From Diplosphaera chodatii (Eukaryota; Chlorophyta; Trebouxiophyceae; Prasiolales; Stichococcaceae): DNA of 64,000 nt. The position numbers were made by a program, and so were the translations under genes. Numbering within the stretch: the first letter of the stretch is position 1; each line of letters opens with the position of its first letter. The stretch spans positions 1,984,001 through 2,048,000 of the forward strand of contig JAALGY010000023.1 of NCBI GenBank assembly GCA_032358165.1. The letters run 5' to 3'. The notes below the pieces were generated by a model. It was given only the letters and a program-made list of their open reading frames with translations. It was not told where the DNA came from and did no database searches. Of this stretch, positions 1-11,877 are shown in pieces.

Positions 1-603
1 GTCTCAGCGCAGGGAAACCTGTGCGGGCTCATTGGTGTTGTGGGGAGCGTGCGGCTGATCGACTCGCCAGCCTCTGTGAGACTGGCGTGCCACACCGGTC
101 AGGATCTGTCGAGCAGGTGGTTTGCACCGCTCGCCCTGCCGGCAGAGACGCACACCCCCGCTGCAGCTCACAGCATTCAATATGGTGCTGCTCTCTGAGG
201 AGCAGACATGGACCTTATGCTGTGCGTCCCAGGGCGCTTTGCCGAAGGCTGCCTTCCATGCGGCGTGCACAGCGTCCCACTGCACATCTGGATGCGACTC
301 TGCCAGAAGCGTCGCCACGTCCTGCAATGCTGTCGCGTCCGCCGCGGTTGTTGGCAGCAACGTGTCGTCAAGATCTGTGGCAATGGCAGGTGCAGGTGTT
401 GAAGTCGAAGGGCCCTTCCTGCGGTCCATGCCGCCGGATAATGTGAACACTGCACTCAGCAGTGCGGCAGGGGACATGCCTAGGCGAACAACGTCAGCAG
501 CGAGCTCACCAAAGAACACCGCCTTGATCTGGCCCTGCGGAGGCATGCAGCGACTTCGTATGACGCTTGCGCACCAAGCTGTGCTGCCGCAGCAGTGGCC
601 CAC
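1..603 (-). CDS. HAD-superfamily hydrolase, 5' part only
   Basis: The minus-strand reading frame from about 603 down to about 212 encodes a HAD motif I (IATDLDDTLLPTTAAD), with the nucleophile Asp in DLDDT, followed by a helical cap-like stretch ending WDAVHAAWKAAFGKAPWDAQHK. This layout resembles N-acylneuraminate-9-phosphatase-like and related HAD phosphatases. The frame then meets a GT (AAG|GTCCAT, near 212), after which the translation loses all family resemblance, so an intron probably starts there. Motifs II-IV are not in the window: the gene runs off the left edge. The start is uncertain; the Met before SPAALLSAVF or one further upstream is possible. HAD membership is fairly safe. The substrate cannot be told from this fragment. 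Confidence 0.55.
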
Positions 604-1743
604 AGCGCCCGTGGCTTGGCAGGGCGCAAGTGGTCACCTGCTGAATGACGTCCAGAGAAGCTGAAACGAAAGTAGCGTGTAAAGAGCAGCGGAAAATGCA
701 ATCTTGCACGTCCTAAATGAGTGCGGGGGAGCTTCATGATGCTAGGGCAAGGGTGCTGAGCATGCTGTGCTGTCCAACTCGGTTCTCGGAAGTGGAACGC
801 GCAATGCTGCGCATTGTGACTTTGAGCAACATGCTGCAAGGTGCACTTAGGTCGATGTGCTAACCGATGGTCTGCAAGCAGACAAACCTTGAAAGCTGAC
901 AGGTTTTCAGTTCCAATCTTCCTCGTCAGCATGCTGTGCCAAAGAACTTCAGTTGTGCAGCACCCTCGCACATCAAGCGCTGCACAGAGACGGCATCATG
1001 TTCCTAGCGTTGCGTGTCACGCCACGAGGCGACGCTCAGGCATCAGCAGGGTGGACCCCAGCCACGCCTTGGGCAGCAGGCAGGAGCGCGAGCTTCCCGA
1101 TGGTCAGGGGGTCATGCTCGATCAAGCATGTACAAGCCAGGACATCGTATACGGCCAGACCAGCAGACAGCTGCCCAACGGGCAGGGCTGCATCGTGGAT
1201 GCGGGAAAGTTCGTGATTACACGGCCACGGCGGAGGTCAAATTACGGTCTAGTGCCCAGCCCAGGTCAGCTGCTGACCAAGACTGCAGACTTGGTCAAGA
1301 TAGATGCCTGAAACGATTGATAAAGCCCCGTTTGCATACTAGCACCGATTGGTGTCATATCCGCAGGTGCTCAGATGCAACAGTTTGCGAGCAGGCCCAA
1401 GCATCAGAACCTAAGCCTCGCACTGTCAGCCATGCAAACGCAGAATGGCATGGTCCCCTTCCTCAGTGGTCAGATAGCCGCTGGGGCAGTTGTGATCGAC
1501 ACCTGGGCTGAGGATGTCACGGATGTCAGCAATGACACTGCAGCTGCAGCATGCCTTGGCATAGTGCCATATGAGACGCAGGGCGATGAGTGTGAGCAGA
1601 CAGATCCACAGGAGGTACTTCTCAGCAATCACAACATTCGGATGCAGCCTGCCTGCTTGCACAACAGGCAAACTGATGCTTTGCAAGTGACACTGCAACA
1701 CAGCATTCTGGCACGGTCTGACAGATGCTTGACGCTTCTGCAG
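604..1743. other. intergenic or 5' region, no gene recognised
   Basis: Open frames occur on both strands, but none has a recognisable domain or a clean exon chain. The part near 1375-1690 on the plus strand may hold the missing 5' exon(s) of the DNL zinc-finger gene, for example a short exon beginning at the ATG near 1642 and ending TTGCAA|GTGACA near 1686. I cannot support this firmly. Confidence 0.4.
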
Positions 1744-2294
1744 CAAGCCGAGTGGATCATCGAGACCAGCAGTAGCAACCCACGGCGAACACAGAAGGTC
1801 AAGGTGGGCATGGCATGCTGCTTCTGGCGTGTCGAATGATGATGAGAGTGGCCGTTGATTGAGTGTGATCACACCCACTGACCATGCAGTTCACCTGCAA
1901 CCTGTGCGGCTGCACTACGATCTCCCCCGTGAACCCCCATGCCTTTCACAGTGGTTCCATTTTCGCCCGCTGTGGCAATGCCGAGTGCAGTGTCATCCAT
2001 AAGGTGGGGCACAACATAAGCACTGTGGGTAAAGGGACAGGCAACATGCAACGCTGATCGCTACGACTGCCCTGGTATCAAGTGGACCAGACTGCTCTGT
2101 TGTCGGATGGCGTGCTTTGCTGTGTGCAGGTGAAGGACAACCTGAAGCTGTTCCACGAGGTGCGGGGGCCAGTGTTCAGGCCGCAGCGAGCGGTGCGCCT
2201 GCCGCCCGGTCTGCAGCGGCCCCGTATGCTGCCCGGCATGCGTGTGGGGGGTGTGGATATCCTCAAAAAGGCTGACAGCGATAACAGCAGCTGA
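1744..2294 (+). CDS. DNL-type zinc-finger protein (Zim17/Hep1/DNLZ family)
   Basis: Three exons are placed: 1744-1797, 1890-2003 and 2130-2294, all phase 0. The second encodes FTCNLCG with a matching ARCGNAEC pair, giving four zinc-binding Cys. The third begins with KDNLKLFHE, the family's DNL signature. The order CxxC-(about 20)-CxxxxC-DNL is diagnostic of Zim17/Hep1, which keep mitochondrial or plastid Hsp70 soluble. The family's usual final Asp-Asn-Leu box is intact, followed by about 40 further residues to the stop at 2292-2294. The organelle transit peptide should lie on one or more upstream exons that I could not place, so the 5' end is incomplete. A TGTAA motif at 2532-2536 may be the polyadenylation signal. 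Confidence 0.85.
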
Positions 2295-2996
2295 GCTGAC
2301 GGGTGAGGGCCTGGTCGCCATATGTCAGCAACACTACAGCAGCAATTCAATGTGAAATAGTTCTGAAGGCTGCCCTTGCTGATGATGGGACAGGTATTGC
2401 CGCATTGGCAATATTGTAGATTATTACACTTGACATTCACAAGCTGCACATCTTGTGAGTTTGCATATGCAAGTGTTTGTATACAGGGTTGCTGTTCGAA
2501 TTGCCAACCATGTTGTTCAGCCTAGTAAATTTGTAAGCGAAACCCATACGACACAGTGTGTCAGCTCATCCTCTCCTTGACACAACATGCCCATGCCAGA
2601 CGGAGGGGATGGACGCCAGTGACTCAGGGTTTCGGAAGAACAGCACCTGCTGCGCTCCCACAAGAGCTGGTCATATCCCAGTGCAATGTCACAACCTATG
2701 GTTGGCAGGTGCCTCAGGAACAGGCGCACCTCCCATCCTGCACGGTGCTGCCTAATGACCTGCCAGTGGAGGGAGACTCGTCATGATTGACATGTGTGTC
2801 TGTGCAAGGTGCATGTAAGCATAGCTGTCACATAATTGCACAGCACACCTCTGCAAGCTCGTCATCCGATAGTTGGCGCGTGCACCAAATACAATGGTGC
2901 TGCATGCCAGCATCAAAATTGTAGGGAAAGTCCTGTGCACACAGGCAATGCTGGGTGACAATGTATTTCAGGAAGCCACAGTCTGCTTCTAATACC
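2295..2996. other. convergent intergenic region with 3' UTRs
   Basis: This lies between the stop of the DNL zinc-finger gene (+) and the stop of the next gene (-), so it should hold both 3' UTRs. A TGTAA at 2532-2536 fits a green-algal polyadenylation signal for the upstream gene. No coding exon is recognised. Confidence 0.5.
2532..2536 (+). terminator. putative TGTAA polyadenylation signal
   Basis: TGTAA about 240 bases after the DNL zinc-finger stop codon. UGUAA is the standard polyadenylation signal in many green algae. The motif is short, so this depends on position. Confidence 0.4.
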
Positions 2997-3697
2997 TCAG
3001 AACAGCAGTAGCTGCTGCGTACTGGTGCCTCCTACATTCTGGTGAAAGGTGATGTGTGGTTTGCCATCCTCATCCGGCGGTGGATCGGCTGCCCGCCGAA
3101 TGCCATCTGGATGGGATGTTGGGAAGATGTCAGCATACAATCAGTGCGAGACACCAGCGGTGTGATGATTGACAGGACACACTGGTATCAGGTCACCTTC
3201 GTCCTCCACAGAGTCGAAGTCCAACTTGGTAATTTGCACAAAGTCCGCAACTGATCTGTACTGATGGAGGATCTGCAACCATGCCCGGCGCCACGTTGCC
3301 AGACACGCCCAGCAGATGTGTTCTCGCTGCTTGTAATAGATACAGTAAGTCGCAAGTATGCCGTCGTGCATATGCACAGCAACCCACCTCTTGCCGAAAA
3401 TGCCGGTACACTCGGATGTCTGCGGGGGTGCGCCCCAGTTTGCCGAGTGACTCTTCTGTGTTCACCTGCGGTCACATCGCGTGCTGAGTGCTCGGGCAGG
3501 GTCTATACCCTGCTAATTAGCATGTAGTACACCGCATGGCGCGCGCGCACCCTGATGAGCTCTTGCAGCCGGCTCCATGACACTGCATCAATGCAGAAGC
3601 CAGGCGTATCCCGCAGCCTGCCATACTCCTCTTCGACTGCATTGTCTACGATTCGATCGACTTCAGACTTGGGCAATGGCCCTTCAGCGCGGGCCAT
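2997..3697 (-). CDS. unrecognised 142-residue protein
   Basis: Four minus-strand exons close in phase: 3533-3697, 3388-3465, 3197-3272 and 2997-3106. The ATG is at 3697 and the TGA at 2997-2999. The product begins MARAEGPLPKSEVDRIVDNA, is helical and charged in its first half (EEEYGRLRDTP; RVYRHFRQEILHQYRSVADF) and ends in a proline/acidic linker (DPPPDEDGKPHITF) and a short hydrophobic tail. It has no signal peptide, membrane segment or metal motif. The clean exon phases and conserved-looking composition argue for a real gene, but I do not recognise the family. No transit peptide is evident, so a cytosolic or nuclear protein is the default guess. Confidence 0.65.
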
Positions 3698-4002
3698 GGT
3701 ACCTCGACAACGTAGGTGCTGTTCACATCCCCGCGGCTGGCAAGCAGCACTTGTCTCCTGATAACTTGCTGTGCGAGGCTGTGACGGGATACCGCGTCGG
3801 AATCAAATAGTAACATCGACACGCAAGGCTGTGCGATCTGCGATGCACAAGTGTATCAGCGCTGACAGGCCGGCATGATGGCAGTGCCGCATGCTGGATG
3901 CAGCATGCTGCATAACAGAGGTGCAGGTACAGGAGCAAGCACTTTACATATTCGTCTCCTGCTTGGACCGCTTGTTCTTAGGCTCGTGTATTACTTGCTG
4001 AT
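3698..4002. other. divergent promoter region
   Basis: About 305 bases separate the start of the minus-strand 142-residue protein from the first possible start of the plus-strand HAD phosphatase. The region should hold both promoters. I see no TATA box or other clear element. Confidence 0.4.
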
Positions 4003-5410
4003 GTGTGGACTGACGGTGGGACCACGGCAGCGGAGCACATCCAGCTGCGCCGGCTGCGGCCATGCCGGCACTGTTTCGCAAACAACATCAGCAGTTCTCA
4101 TCCGTGCTATGCGCCACTGCTCACTGCAAGTAAGCTGAGCGTGTATAACCGTAGATCCGGACTGCGCAGCCTTCGGACCAACTGTCCCCTCCGTGCCATT
4201 GTGGACCAGCGCACCTGCGGCCAGCAGCATCCGTGCAGCATGACGGTGGTCGTGCCGCCGGAGCTGCTGCCGGATGGTGCCAAGGGCCTGGTGTTTGACT
4301 GCGACGGCACGCTGATGGACACTATGAGCCAGCACTGGACGAGCTGGCGCTTGGCGTGTGCAAAGTTTGGCTTGAAGATGACGGTGCAGCAGTTCATCGG
4401 GTGCGTAGCTGGTAGTCCAAGTCGGTAGTTGGCATCCCGAGGCCAGGTGTGTGTGTGTCCACGAAGCACTGGGTTTATTCGTCTGCAGGTTTGCTGGGAA
4501 GCCCGGCCAGGAGATCGTGGGTATTCTTTGTAGAGAGCAGGTGGGTGACGACGCACGGTGTCAATTCGCAGTTGTACATGAGGGAGCCTTTGCACCGTCA
4601 AACGTACAGAGTCGAGCAATGGTCTGGCGCTGGTCCTCTCACCTCGTGTCAGCAGATGTTCCAAACCATTGAGTCAAGCGCAAAATGCTCACCGTACATC
4701 ATTGCAGGGTATCGATATCGATCAGGCAGCATTCATCAAGTTCAAGCGCAGCTGGTACCTCGACCAAATCAGCCTGGTCAAGCCGGTCATGCCAGTGCTA
4801 GCGATTGCATGCGAGGCGCAGCGTCGAGGCATCCCCATGGCAATTGCCAGTGGCGGCGGTCGTGAGCATGTGCTGGGCGCCATCTGTGCCAATGACCTGC
4901 AGTCTATGTTTGGTGCATTCATCTGCGCCGAGGTGCGGTGGCACGCTTGTGTGTCTGACGGCTTGCCCTGTCCGGCCCTTGATGCTCTGGCAGGTCCCCA
5001 GTCACCAATGCATGCTACCGTGCTTGCAGTACTGCAGCGCTGCTGGACCTCACACATGCAGCTGATGGTTGTGCAGGACTACACACATTCAAAGCCGGCG
5101 CCAGATTGCTTCCTGATGGCCGCCGAGAAGATTGGTGTGCTGCCTGAGCATTGCGTTGGTTACGAGGATGCCGTGCTGGGCATGCAGTCTATCAGGTACG
5201 TGCTCCGACTGGGCAACATCTATGTGAGGGTCTAAATACATGCTTGTGCACAGCATGGCATGGGGTTCTGTGTTCGAAGGTTTCAAGTGCCACTGCATCA
5301 TGTGCAGGGCGGCGGGGTTTATGGCTGCCGTCGATGTCACGCAGATCCCAGGGTACCCTGAGCTCGTAGAAGGGGGCACAGATGCATTGGGAGCGCTCGA
5401 TATGAACTGA
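4003..5410 (+). CDS. HAD phosphatase, YqaB / beta-phosphoglucomutase-like
   Basis: Five exons: 4003 (or 4240)-4400, 4489-4540, 4708-4932, 5077-5195 and 5308-5410; all phases close. Motif I is LVFDCDGTLMDTM, motif II is AIASGG, the lysine of motif III is in HSKPAPDCFLMAAEKIG and motif IV is the acidic CVGYEDAVLGMQS; the cap comes after motif I. The order and spacing match YqaB-type sugar-phosphate phosphatases and beta-phosphoglucomutases. From the ATG at 4240 the protein is 219 residues, the family's usual size. An in-frame upstream ATG at 4003 would add 79 residues rich in Arg, Ser and Cys that look like a plastid or mitochondrial transit peptide. TGTAA at 5526-5530 is a likely polyadenylation signal. 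The substrate is unknown. Confidence 0.88.
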
Positions 5411-5525
5411 AGTCTGTCATGATATTGGCCCACAGGTGGCCATATATTTACCTTTGAACATGTGCAGCGGCACAAACGCCTCAGTTGAGCGACACAGCAT
5501 TGTGCCAACTCCTCAGCATTGTTTC

Positions 5526-5530
5526 TGTAA
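5526..5530 (+). terminator. putative TGTAA polyadenylation signal
   Basis: TGTAA 116 bases after the HAD phosphatase stop codon, in the expected 3' UTR position for a green alga. Confidence 0.45.
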
Positions 5531-5671
5531 TGCGTCATGCGATCGCAACCAAGTGCAGCATGCCATTATCTGCTATATCAGCCTATGATGTGTTCAGCCT
5601 GAGACTTGCCAGTCTGAAAGAGTCTTCCCCAATCAAGCCTCGAAAGGCTTATTTCACAAATTGTTACACCG

Positions 5672-5687
5672 TAAACCCTAGGGTTTA
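5672..5687. repeat. head-to-head telomere-like palindrome
   Basis: TAAACCCTAGGGTTTA is a perfect 16-bp palindrome made of one CCCTAAA-type unit and one TTTAGGG-type unit joined head to head. TTTAGGG is the telomere repeat of land plants and many chlorophytes. Only one unit per side is present, so this is an interstitial trace or a regulatory telo-box, not a telomere. Confidence 0.6.
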
Positions 5688-6586
5688 GCCATTTAAAGCT
5701 GGGATTGCGAAATGCGTCAGCTGGGCCTCTTGTGCTCTTGATCATAGCCCCGCGCAGGCAGTGAGAGCTGAGTATTGGCGACAGTCAGTGGCTGGTTGAC
5801 GTGCGCTCGGCGCGCTGCCAGGTTCCGTTTAGATTTGACCGAGATTGTGCATCCCGTGCTTGCGATCGGCGTGTTGTGTGCACACAGCCTGCAGGAGAAT
5901 GTGACCCGGCTTCGACGATCCAGACTACTGGTGTGATGGTTGTGACGGTCAGACGCGGCGCTGCTGCGGCGTGATTTCGGTGTTCGACCCCCTTCCACAG
6001 CTGGAGATTCGCCAGGGCAACTTCAGGTCGCCCTTCATGCTGCAAAACACGCTTGACGCTTTAAGTCCAGCTGTACGCTCCGGTGCTTTGAGGTCCAAGC
6101 CACAGTGATTGTGATGACGCTCGACAGAGCAGAAACTTGACCAACGGCAAGTCCAATGTTTGCAAGTATGTGTCACCCGCATTGCACCATCACTGCAGCC
6201 AGGCGCTGGATGCCTCAGCCCCTGAATGGACACGAGTCCGGACATGGTGCACCAGGTGCGTGCCTGCTCGACTGCGTCGGTCCTGGCAAACCTGTTACGA
6301 GTCTGGAAATATTGTGTTGAGTCGCTACCTGCTACTTCGTCAGGCTGGCAGTGCGACCAAGCGGCCGGCAATCACCAAACTGCGCCTTGACGTCGAGGAG
6401 ACGCTCCACCCTAGGGATCCCGCCGGTGGCGACAGACAGACGCAGCAGCGCCAGCTTTACAGCCAGGTGGCGTGGGGCATAGGAGCATGCAGCAGGCGGC
6501 CTTGTGTCTGCCACCGTGTAAACAGCTGCACTCTACGCAACGTCGGGCTGCCTGTGTCACCTAATCGCAGCTGTGTTGAACTGCAG

Positions 6587-9500
6587 GGCAAATCCAGGTC
6601 GACGGTGACGCGCAGCCCTGGCAAGCGTGCGAGCGAGGGCTCCAGCAGCCGGCTCACTGAGCGGGCGCTTAACCGTAGCGGCAGCGACAACAGCCGGGTG
6701 CTGCACACCGCAGAGTGGCTGGATGACCTGCGGTCACACTATGGGCGGCCCAGCGGTGTAGCTGAGCCGGAGAATTGGCCACCTAGGGCGACACCGCCAG
6801 CAGCAACAGCGGCCGGCTCAGCCGCTAAGCGGCGGCCCTCAGACGCGGCTGTGCTCGCTGCTGCCCTCGCTGCACGGCTGCAGGCCTCGCCGCTGGACCA
6901 GCCGCTGCCCAGGTGACGCACCCCGCCATTGGTCCAGCTCAACCGGCACTCACCAATGTCAGGACCGTGATCCGAGGGAGCTGTGTCCATGAGCAGTCGT
7001 TTCGAAGTCTGTGTCCGAGTCTGTGCTCATCCTCAGCTGCATGTGACCTGCAGTCCAGCCCAGCACGGCAGCCGCAGCAGCACAGCAGGGCCGCCAGGCG
7101 GCAGGGCCCTCAATCGCAGCCCGCAGCGCAGGTACAGCAGCCCTGCGATCCCACGTTCGAGCGGACACCGCACCACGCCTGCAGCTCTGTCAGAGGTGCC
7201 ATTGACTCCGCCGCGCCCGCTGGGACCCAAGCCAGACCGCATTGCTCGGCGGCGCTCCGCCAGCACCGTGTCACCTGCGACTGGCAGCCAGGGGCGTCCC
7301 ATCAGCATACGCACAAACATGGCTGGCAGCAGGGCTACCAGCGACCTCAGCCTCGTGGAGAAGGCAGTCGTGGTGAGTATTGTCTTGTGATAGGAGCGAA
7401 CTGCCGTGATGGACGAAACTAGCTCCTTCATCGCAACGACCTGTTGCATTCCGATTTGACAGGTGGGCGTCGGGACGCTCCTCTACCCTTTCATGAGGAC
7501 TCCGTCCAGCAGTGGCGGCGTGACCGCCACGCAGTCCGCCAGTGCCACGCAGACTGCGTCGGCAGACCAGCCGCCTGCTGCCGCACAGCAGTCCACGCCC
7601 GCGCCAGTGTCCAACCTGGACGCCCGGCTCACGGACGCGGCGGCGTCTCCCAGCAGGGTCGCAGACGTCTTCGCCGCCACAGCAACCTTCACCCCACCGC
7701 AGTCACCGTGCCGACAACCGCAGGACGTCGCAGCCGGCAGCGGCAGAGCCTCGGCAGCACCAGCTCTGCAACAGCTGAATGGTGAATCATCGACACCCGA
7801 TGCCCAGTCGCCACTGCGGACGCCGCCACCGCTGCGGCAGGCGGCGCCGTCCCCCATCAGCCTGCTGGGTGGTTTTGGCAAGCAGGAGTTGATGGCCATC
7901 ACGCCGTCAGGAGGGCTGACGGTACGGCTGTTGCAACTGCAGCCACAACAGTGCACTTTTTTGACCATGTTCAGGCGAGCAATCGTAAGGTTGGGATTTT
8001 GGGAAGAATGCACTTTCCTGCATGTTGCGCAGCCAATCTTCGCAGTGACTGGTGCTCCCGTCTGTGCCTGTTCCAGGAACCTATAGTGCCGATGGCGTCC
8101 TCTGCTGGCGACAGCACTGGCGGTGGAACGCTGAGCACTCCACTGGCCAATGGCGATGGCACCCCATACCGCACGCTGCGCGAAACATACGGGTCCATCC
8201 CAGCGGCCAACTCTGCAGGCCGGAAGGCAGTGGACGCCAGCATCGCGTGTGCCGTCGCACAGCTTGCCGCAGCTGATGCGGCTCTCACAAACATGCCAGC
8301 AGCCAGCGGAACGGGCGATGTAGGAGCTGGGTGGGACTCCGCTTGTGCAGCGTCTGAGCCTGGCGCTGCCAGCACGCCATCCAGTGCACCGACCCCAGGT
8401 GGGCAGGGTGGCCGCACTCATCCTCGTGTGGGTCAGCAGTACACGGCAAAGCTGATAAGCATGAAGCTCGATAAAGCAGAAGTTCTGCCAGCCCATAACG
8501 GTTTTTCCCAATGTCGCAGTGCCACACCCATCAGGCGATGTCAGTGCAGCATCGTCACAGATTGCTGCAGACGGTAGCTCAGCAGAGCAGCGCGATGCCA
8601 ATCCTGCTGTGCCGCCTGCGCCACAGCCAGTATCAGCCCCGGCAGCATTGTCAGCAGCCACCATGCCGCAGGCCGGTGCCAAGCGCCGCTGGCAAAGGGT
8701 GCCAGTCGCACTGCTGGTGACGCTGTTGTGCATTCTGGGCATCGGGGCATTGGTAGCTTTCGACCCTGAGCATGGCCGATTCTCATATGACATGCTAGCG
8801 AAGCGAGTCCACCATCTGGCAGCGGCTAGCACAGCAACCAGCCACCAGCTGCATGCAGCCACACTGTACGCTGCCAAGCGTGCCCCCGCCTATGCCCAGC
8901 AAGTTGCATTGGAAGGCTGGCATGGTGTGGAGGCGGCAGCAGCTGCAGCAAGGCAGGCGGTTGCCACTGCGCCGGCTGCAGCGCAGCATCTGTGGCGCCA
9001 CAGCATCGCGGTCCTCGCAGCAGACGTGCAGGCAGTTACCGCATCATCGCAGCGCCTGGCCACGAGCATCGCCGCATGTGCACGGCATGCCGCTGGTTGG
9101 CCTGCAGCCTGGTCAGTGAATCGGGGCAGGCGCGTCAACTTCCTTGCTACTGCACTGCACGAATTGAGCTTGGTAGAGGTGCCCTGTGACGTGCACTTGT
9201 TGCAATCAGGTCAAGCCACAGAGGGCAAGCATAAATGTGCACCTTGTTGTGTCCGCAGGGGTTGCTTGGTGTCCCTGCAGACAGCCGTGCACGCTGCCCA
9301 AGCCAGCATGGTGGACAGCTTACAGACTGCAGCGAGTGCTGCATCTGAGACGCTGCGGCAGGACTGGCGTCGGGTGTCTGCTGCAGCAGCTTCCATCGTG
9401 GGGTGAGGCTCCCTGATCCACTTGCTGCCTGCCAGTAACAAGCAAGAGACGCTTATCATGTAGGAGGTGTCCCGTGTATATGCCTTCCATAGGCCATGTG

Positions 9501-11299
9501 TTTGTCAATGCAGGCACATGCCCAGGTCAGGAGCAGATCTGGCAGCTGTCGCAGTCGCCACTGGCAGTGCGGCACAGCATGCTGGTGTTGCCAGCGTCGG
9601 AGCTGCAAAGCACCACCTGCAACATGCCAGGATGTGGATGGCACGCCAGCTGTCAACGGCGCCGCCGCCGCCGCCGCCAGCGCCACCGCCATCCAAGACG
9701 ACAGCATCGCGAGTGTGGACCCGCATCACACGGCGCCCACCGCTGCACGCAGCCGCGCGAGCAGCAAATCCTGCTGATCGTGCGGGTCACAAGCCTGCGG
9801 CAGCTACACGCAAGGCGCTGCCTACTCAGCTGCAGCATGCGCCAGCCGCAAGGGCTGGTGTGCCAGCTCCTGCCAAGGCTGCTTTCAGGCTGCAGAAGCC
9901 ACCAGCACCTGGTGTGCGCAGCAGTCCTGTGGCAGGGTCTGCCAAGAAGATCAAGCTGGGTAGGGCCACCACTGCTGCAGTCGAGGCAGCAACTGCGGCA
10001 CCCGCCGCGCGGCAGCAGAGGTTGGCCCCGCACGCAGCAATGCCAGCAGGCGGTGGAAAGGGGCCCGCAGTTGTACCCAAGCCCCTCAACACTGCAGCCG
10101 CTGCCGCTGGCTCAACAACGAAGGGAGACGCAGTGTCTCCTGCTGGGGTCCGCCCCCCGCCTCTGCATAGCCTGCCAGCCGCTGCAGGCACCGCCCAGCC
10201 GCCACCCGGGCAGGCGGCACAGGCGGCTGTTGCCAGCAGTGCGGCCGCTGTAGGCTGTGTGGCAGCCCTGGCAGTGTTCGGTCTGCTGGCAGTTGCGGCC
10301 TGGCTGCGCTGGCTGCCGGGCAGCCGCGCAATGTCCCAGGAGCAGCTGGGCGATGCAGGTGAACTCAGTATGCCCTCGCACACGGCGCACCACTGCCTGA
10401 CTCCCGATCAACACACCAACGTGGCCGGCCCAGCCTGCGCAGGCTTACCTCATCGTGCTTGGTCAGGTGCTGATCAGGCTGCACAAATGCTCTGCAGGCG
10501 AGGTAGAGATGTATGGCGGCCCGGACGCCGACGAGCCCGACATGCTCTTTGAGCCACTTGACATGCGCAACTTCCCCGCCGCACAGCCCCTCGCCCTCAA
10601 CCCCCGGCGGCACACCATCGCCACCACCCGCCCGCAGGCAAACCCCTCAGACATAGGATCATCTCAGCATGGCCACGTGTCTCCCGTGTGGCATTTTGCT
10701 TGGACTGAGGCATCTACTGCATGCACAGTTGCAGGTATGTGAAGCTCAGGGGGGCTTCATAGGATCGACGCCCACAGCATCGACACCCATGGTGGTGCAG
10801 GGGCGCGAGTATGCGTGGCTGCGGCCCAACGAGGTGGTGGCGCGACCAGCCAGCGCATCCGGCGGCCGCGGCCTCGACTACCTGTGGCTGCGCAGCCGCG
10901 TCGTCGTGAAGCTGTCGCCAGAGATCCGCAGCCGTGTGGCCAGGTGCAGCAGCACCCAAGACATTGACTGGGCTGGTGTCTACGCCTAGAGGCCAGGACT
11001 GCGGTGATGCCCAGAGTGGCATATATAAAAAAAAATTGCTACCGCGCATGGAGCCATCCACGGCTCAACTGCCGCTGTTGGCTGTCCGCAGGTCGTCGAC
11101 CATGAAGCGGCTGTCGCAAGACATCTCGTTCCGCAGCCCGATGGGGGTGCTGCGGAACATCGACTTTGCTGGTCGCAGCGGCGGTGGCGCCGCCAGGAGC
11201 AGCGGGGTGGCCGCTGCGCTGGAGGAATCTCCGGCGACACCGGTCTCAGCCGGCGCCGCCGCCGCACGCAGGGCCAGCAGGCGGCTCACGCTCGGCTGA
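6587..11299 (+). CDS. long Ala/Pro/Ser-rich membrane protein region (one or two genes)
   Basis: A chain of plus-strand exons with plausible splice signals: about 6587-6913, about 7075-7371, 7463-7921, 8077-8398, 8520-9111, 9259-9402, then further exons around 9530-10360, 10495-10640, 10740-10940 and 11092-11299 (stop TGA). The product is low-complexity: phospho-type Ser/Arg/Pro tracts (ALNRSPQRRYSSPAIPRSS), Ala-rich helices, a poly-Pro run near 9660 and Lys/Arg patches. Hydrophobic segments stand out: VALLVTLLCILGIGALVAF near 8705-8761, a second near 10230-10320 (AALAVFGLLAVAAWLRWLPG) and a weaker one near 7470. After about 10380 the composition changes (DEPDMLFEPLDMRNFP), so a second gene may begin there. 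I do not recognise a family. A membrane anchor with disordered arms is all that can be said. Confidence 0.5.
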
Positions 11300-11877
11300 C
11301 GCATGTTCGCCCAGAGGCGAGGCGACGGTGCGCACTGCAGGCAGCGCCGCCTGATGAGACACAGCCGGCCTCTCACGGCGGCCTCACAAAGCTGGGCTGC
11401 GCCCGCCACAGGCACACGGTGCAGCTGGCTCCTGTTGCATCGCGGCTCCGGCTTGCAGCAGCAGGTCAATAGAGAAGCCGCTACCCAGTGTACAATGTGC
11501 AAATGTATTTTAAGCATCTAGAGCTAGAAGCATCCAGAGGTAGTTAACTTAGTCGCAGGAAGTCTGCATGATACTGGTACTTCACGGCTGTTGTGGTTGC
11601 ATACTGCTCAGGCACATGCTGGCACCGCGAGCACTGCGTTTGCATAGTTGGCAAACCGCTTGAACACCAAATCGGTATCATAGCCTGACGTCTTCTGAAC
11701 ACCTAGCACAATTCTTGATGCAGCTACTCTGTTGTGTTTCTGGCTTCAAACTGCTCTGTTGACTTTATCAAGACATGACATTTGCAAGCCGGCAACGCAG
11801 CCCAAGAATAGCTGACACTACTGATCGCAGAAGTCATTCGTGCCTTTCCAGCACCAACAGAACTGTGATCTGTGCCA
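11300..11877. other. convergent intergenic region
   Basis: About 580 bases between two stop codons on opposite strands; it should contain both 3' UTRs. I see no TGTAA close to either stop and no coding exon. Confidence 0.45.

Larger units (their letters stand above)
5411..6586. other. intergenic region with 3' UTR and telomere-like palindrome
   Basis: This holds the 3' UTR of the HAD phosphatase (TGTAA at 5526-5530), a 16-bp telomere-like palindrome at 5672-5687, and plus-strand sequence before the first recognisable exon of the next gene. Upstream exons of that gene may lie in 6100-6580, but nothing there is convincing. Confidence 0.45.

Noticed and set aside
7483..8877. The longest open frame in the window, 464 codons on the minus strand
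   Set aside because: It is the antisense shadow of the Ala/Pro-rich plus-strand exons. GC-rich codons leave the opposite strand open. Its translation is Cys/Ala/Gly-rich with no domain, and plus-strand exons with proper splice signals cover the same bases.
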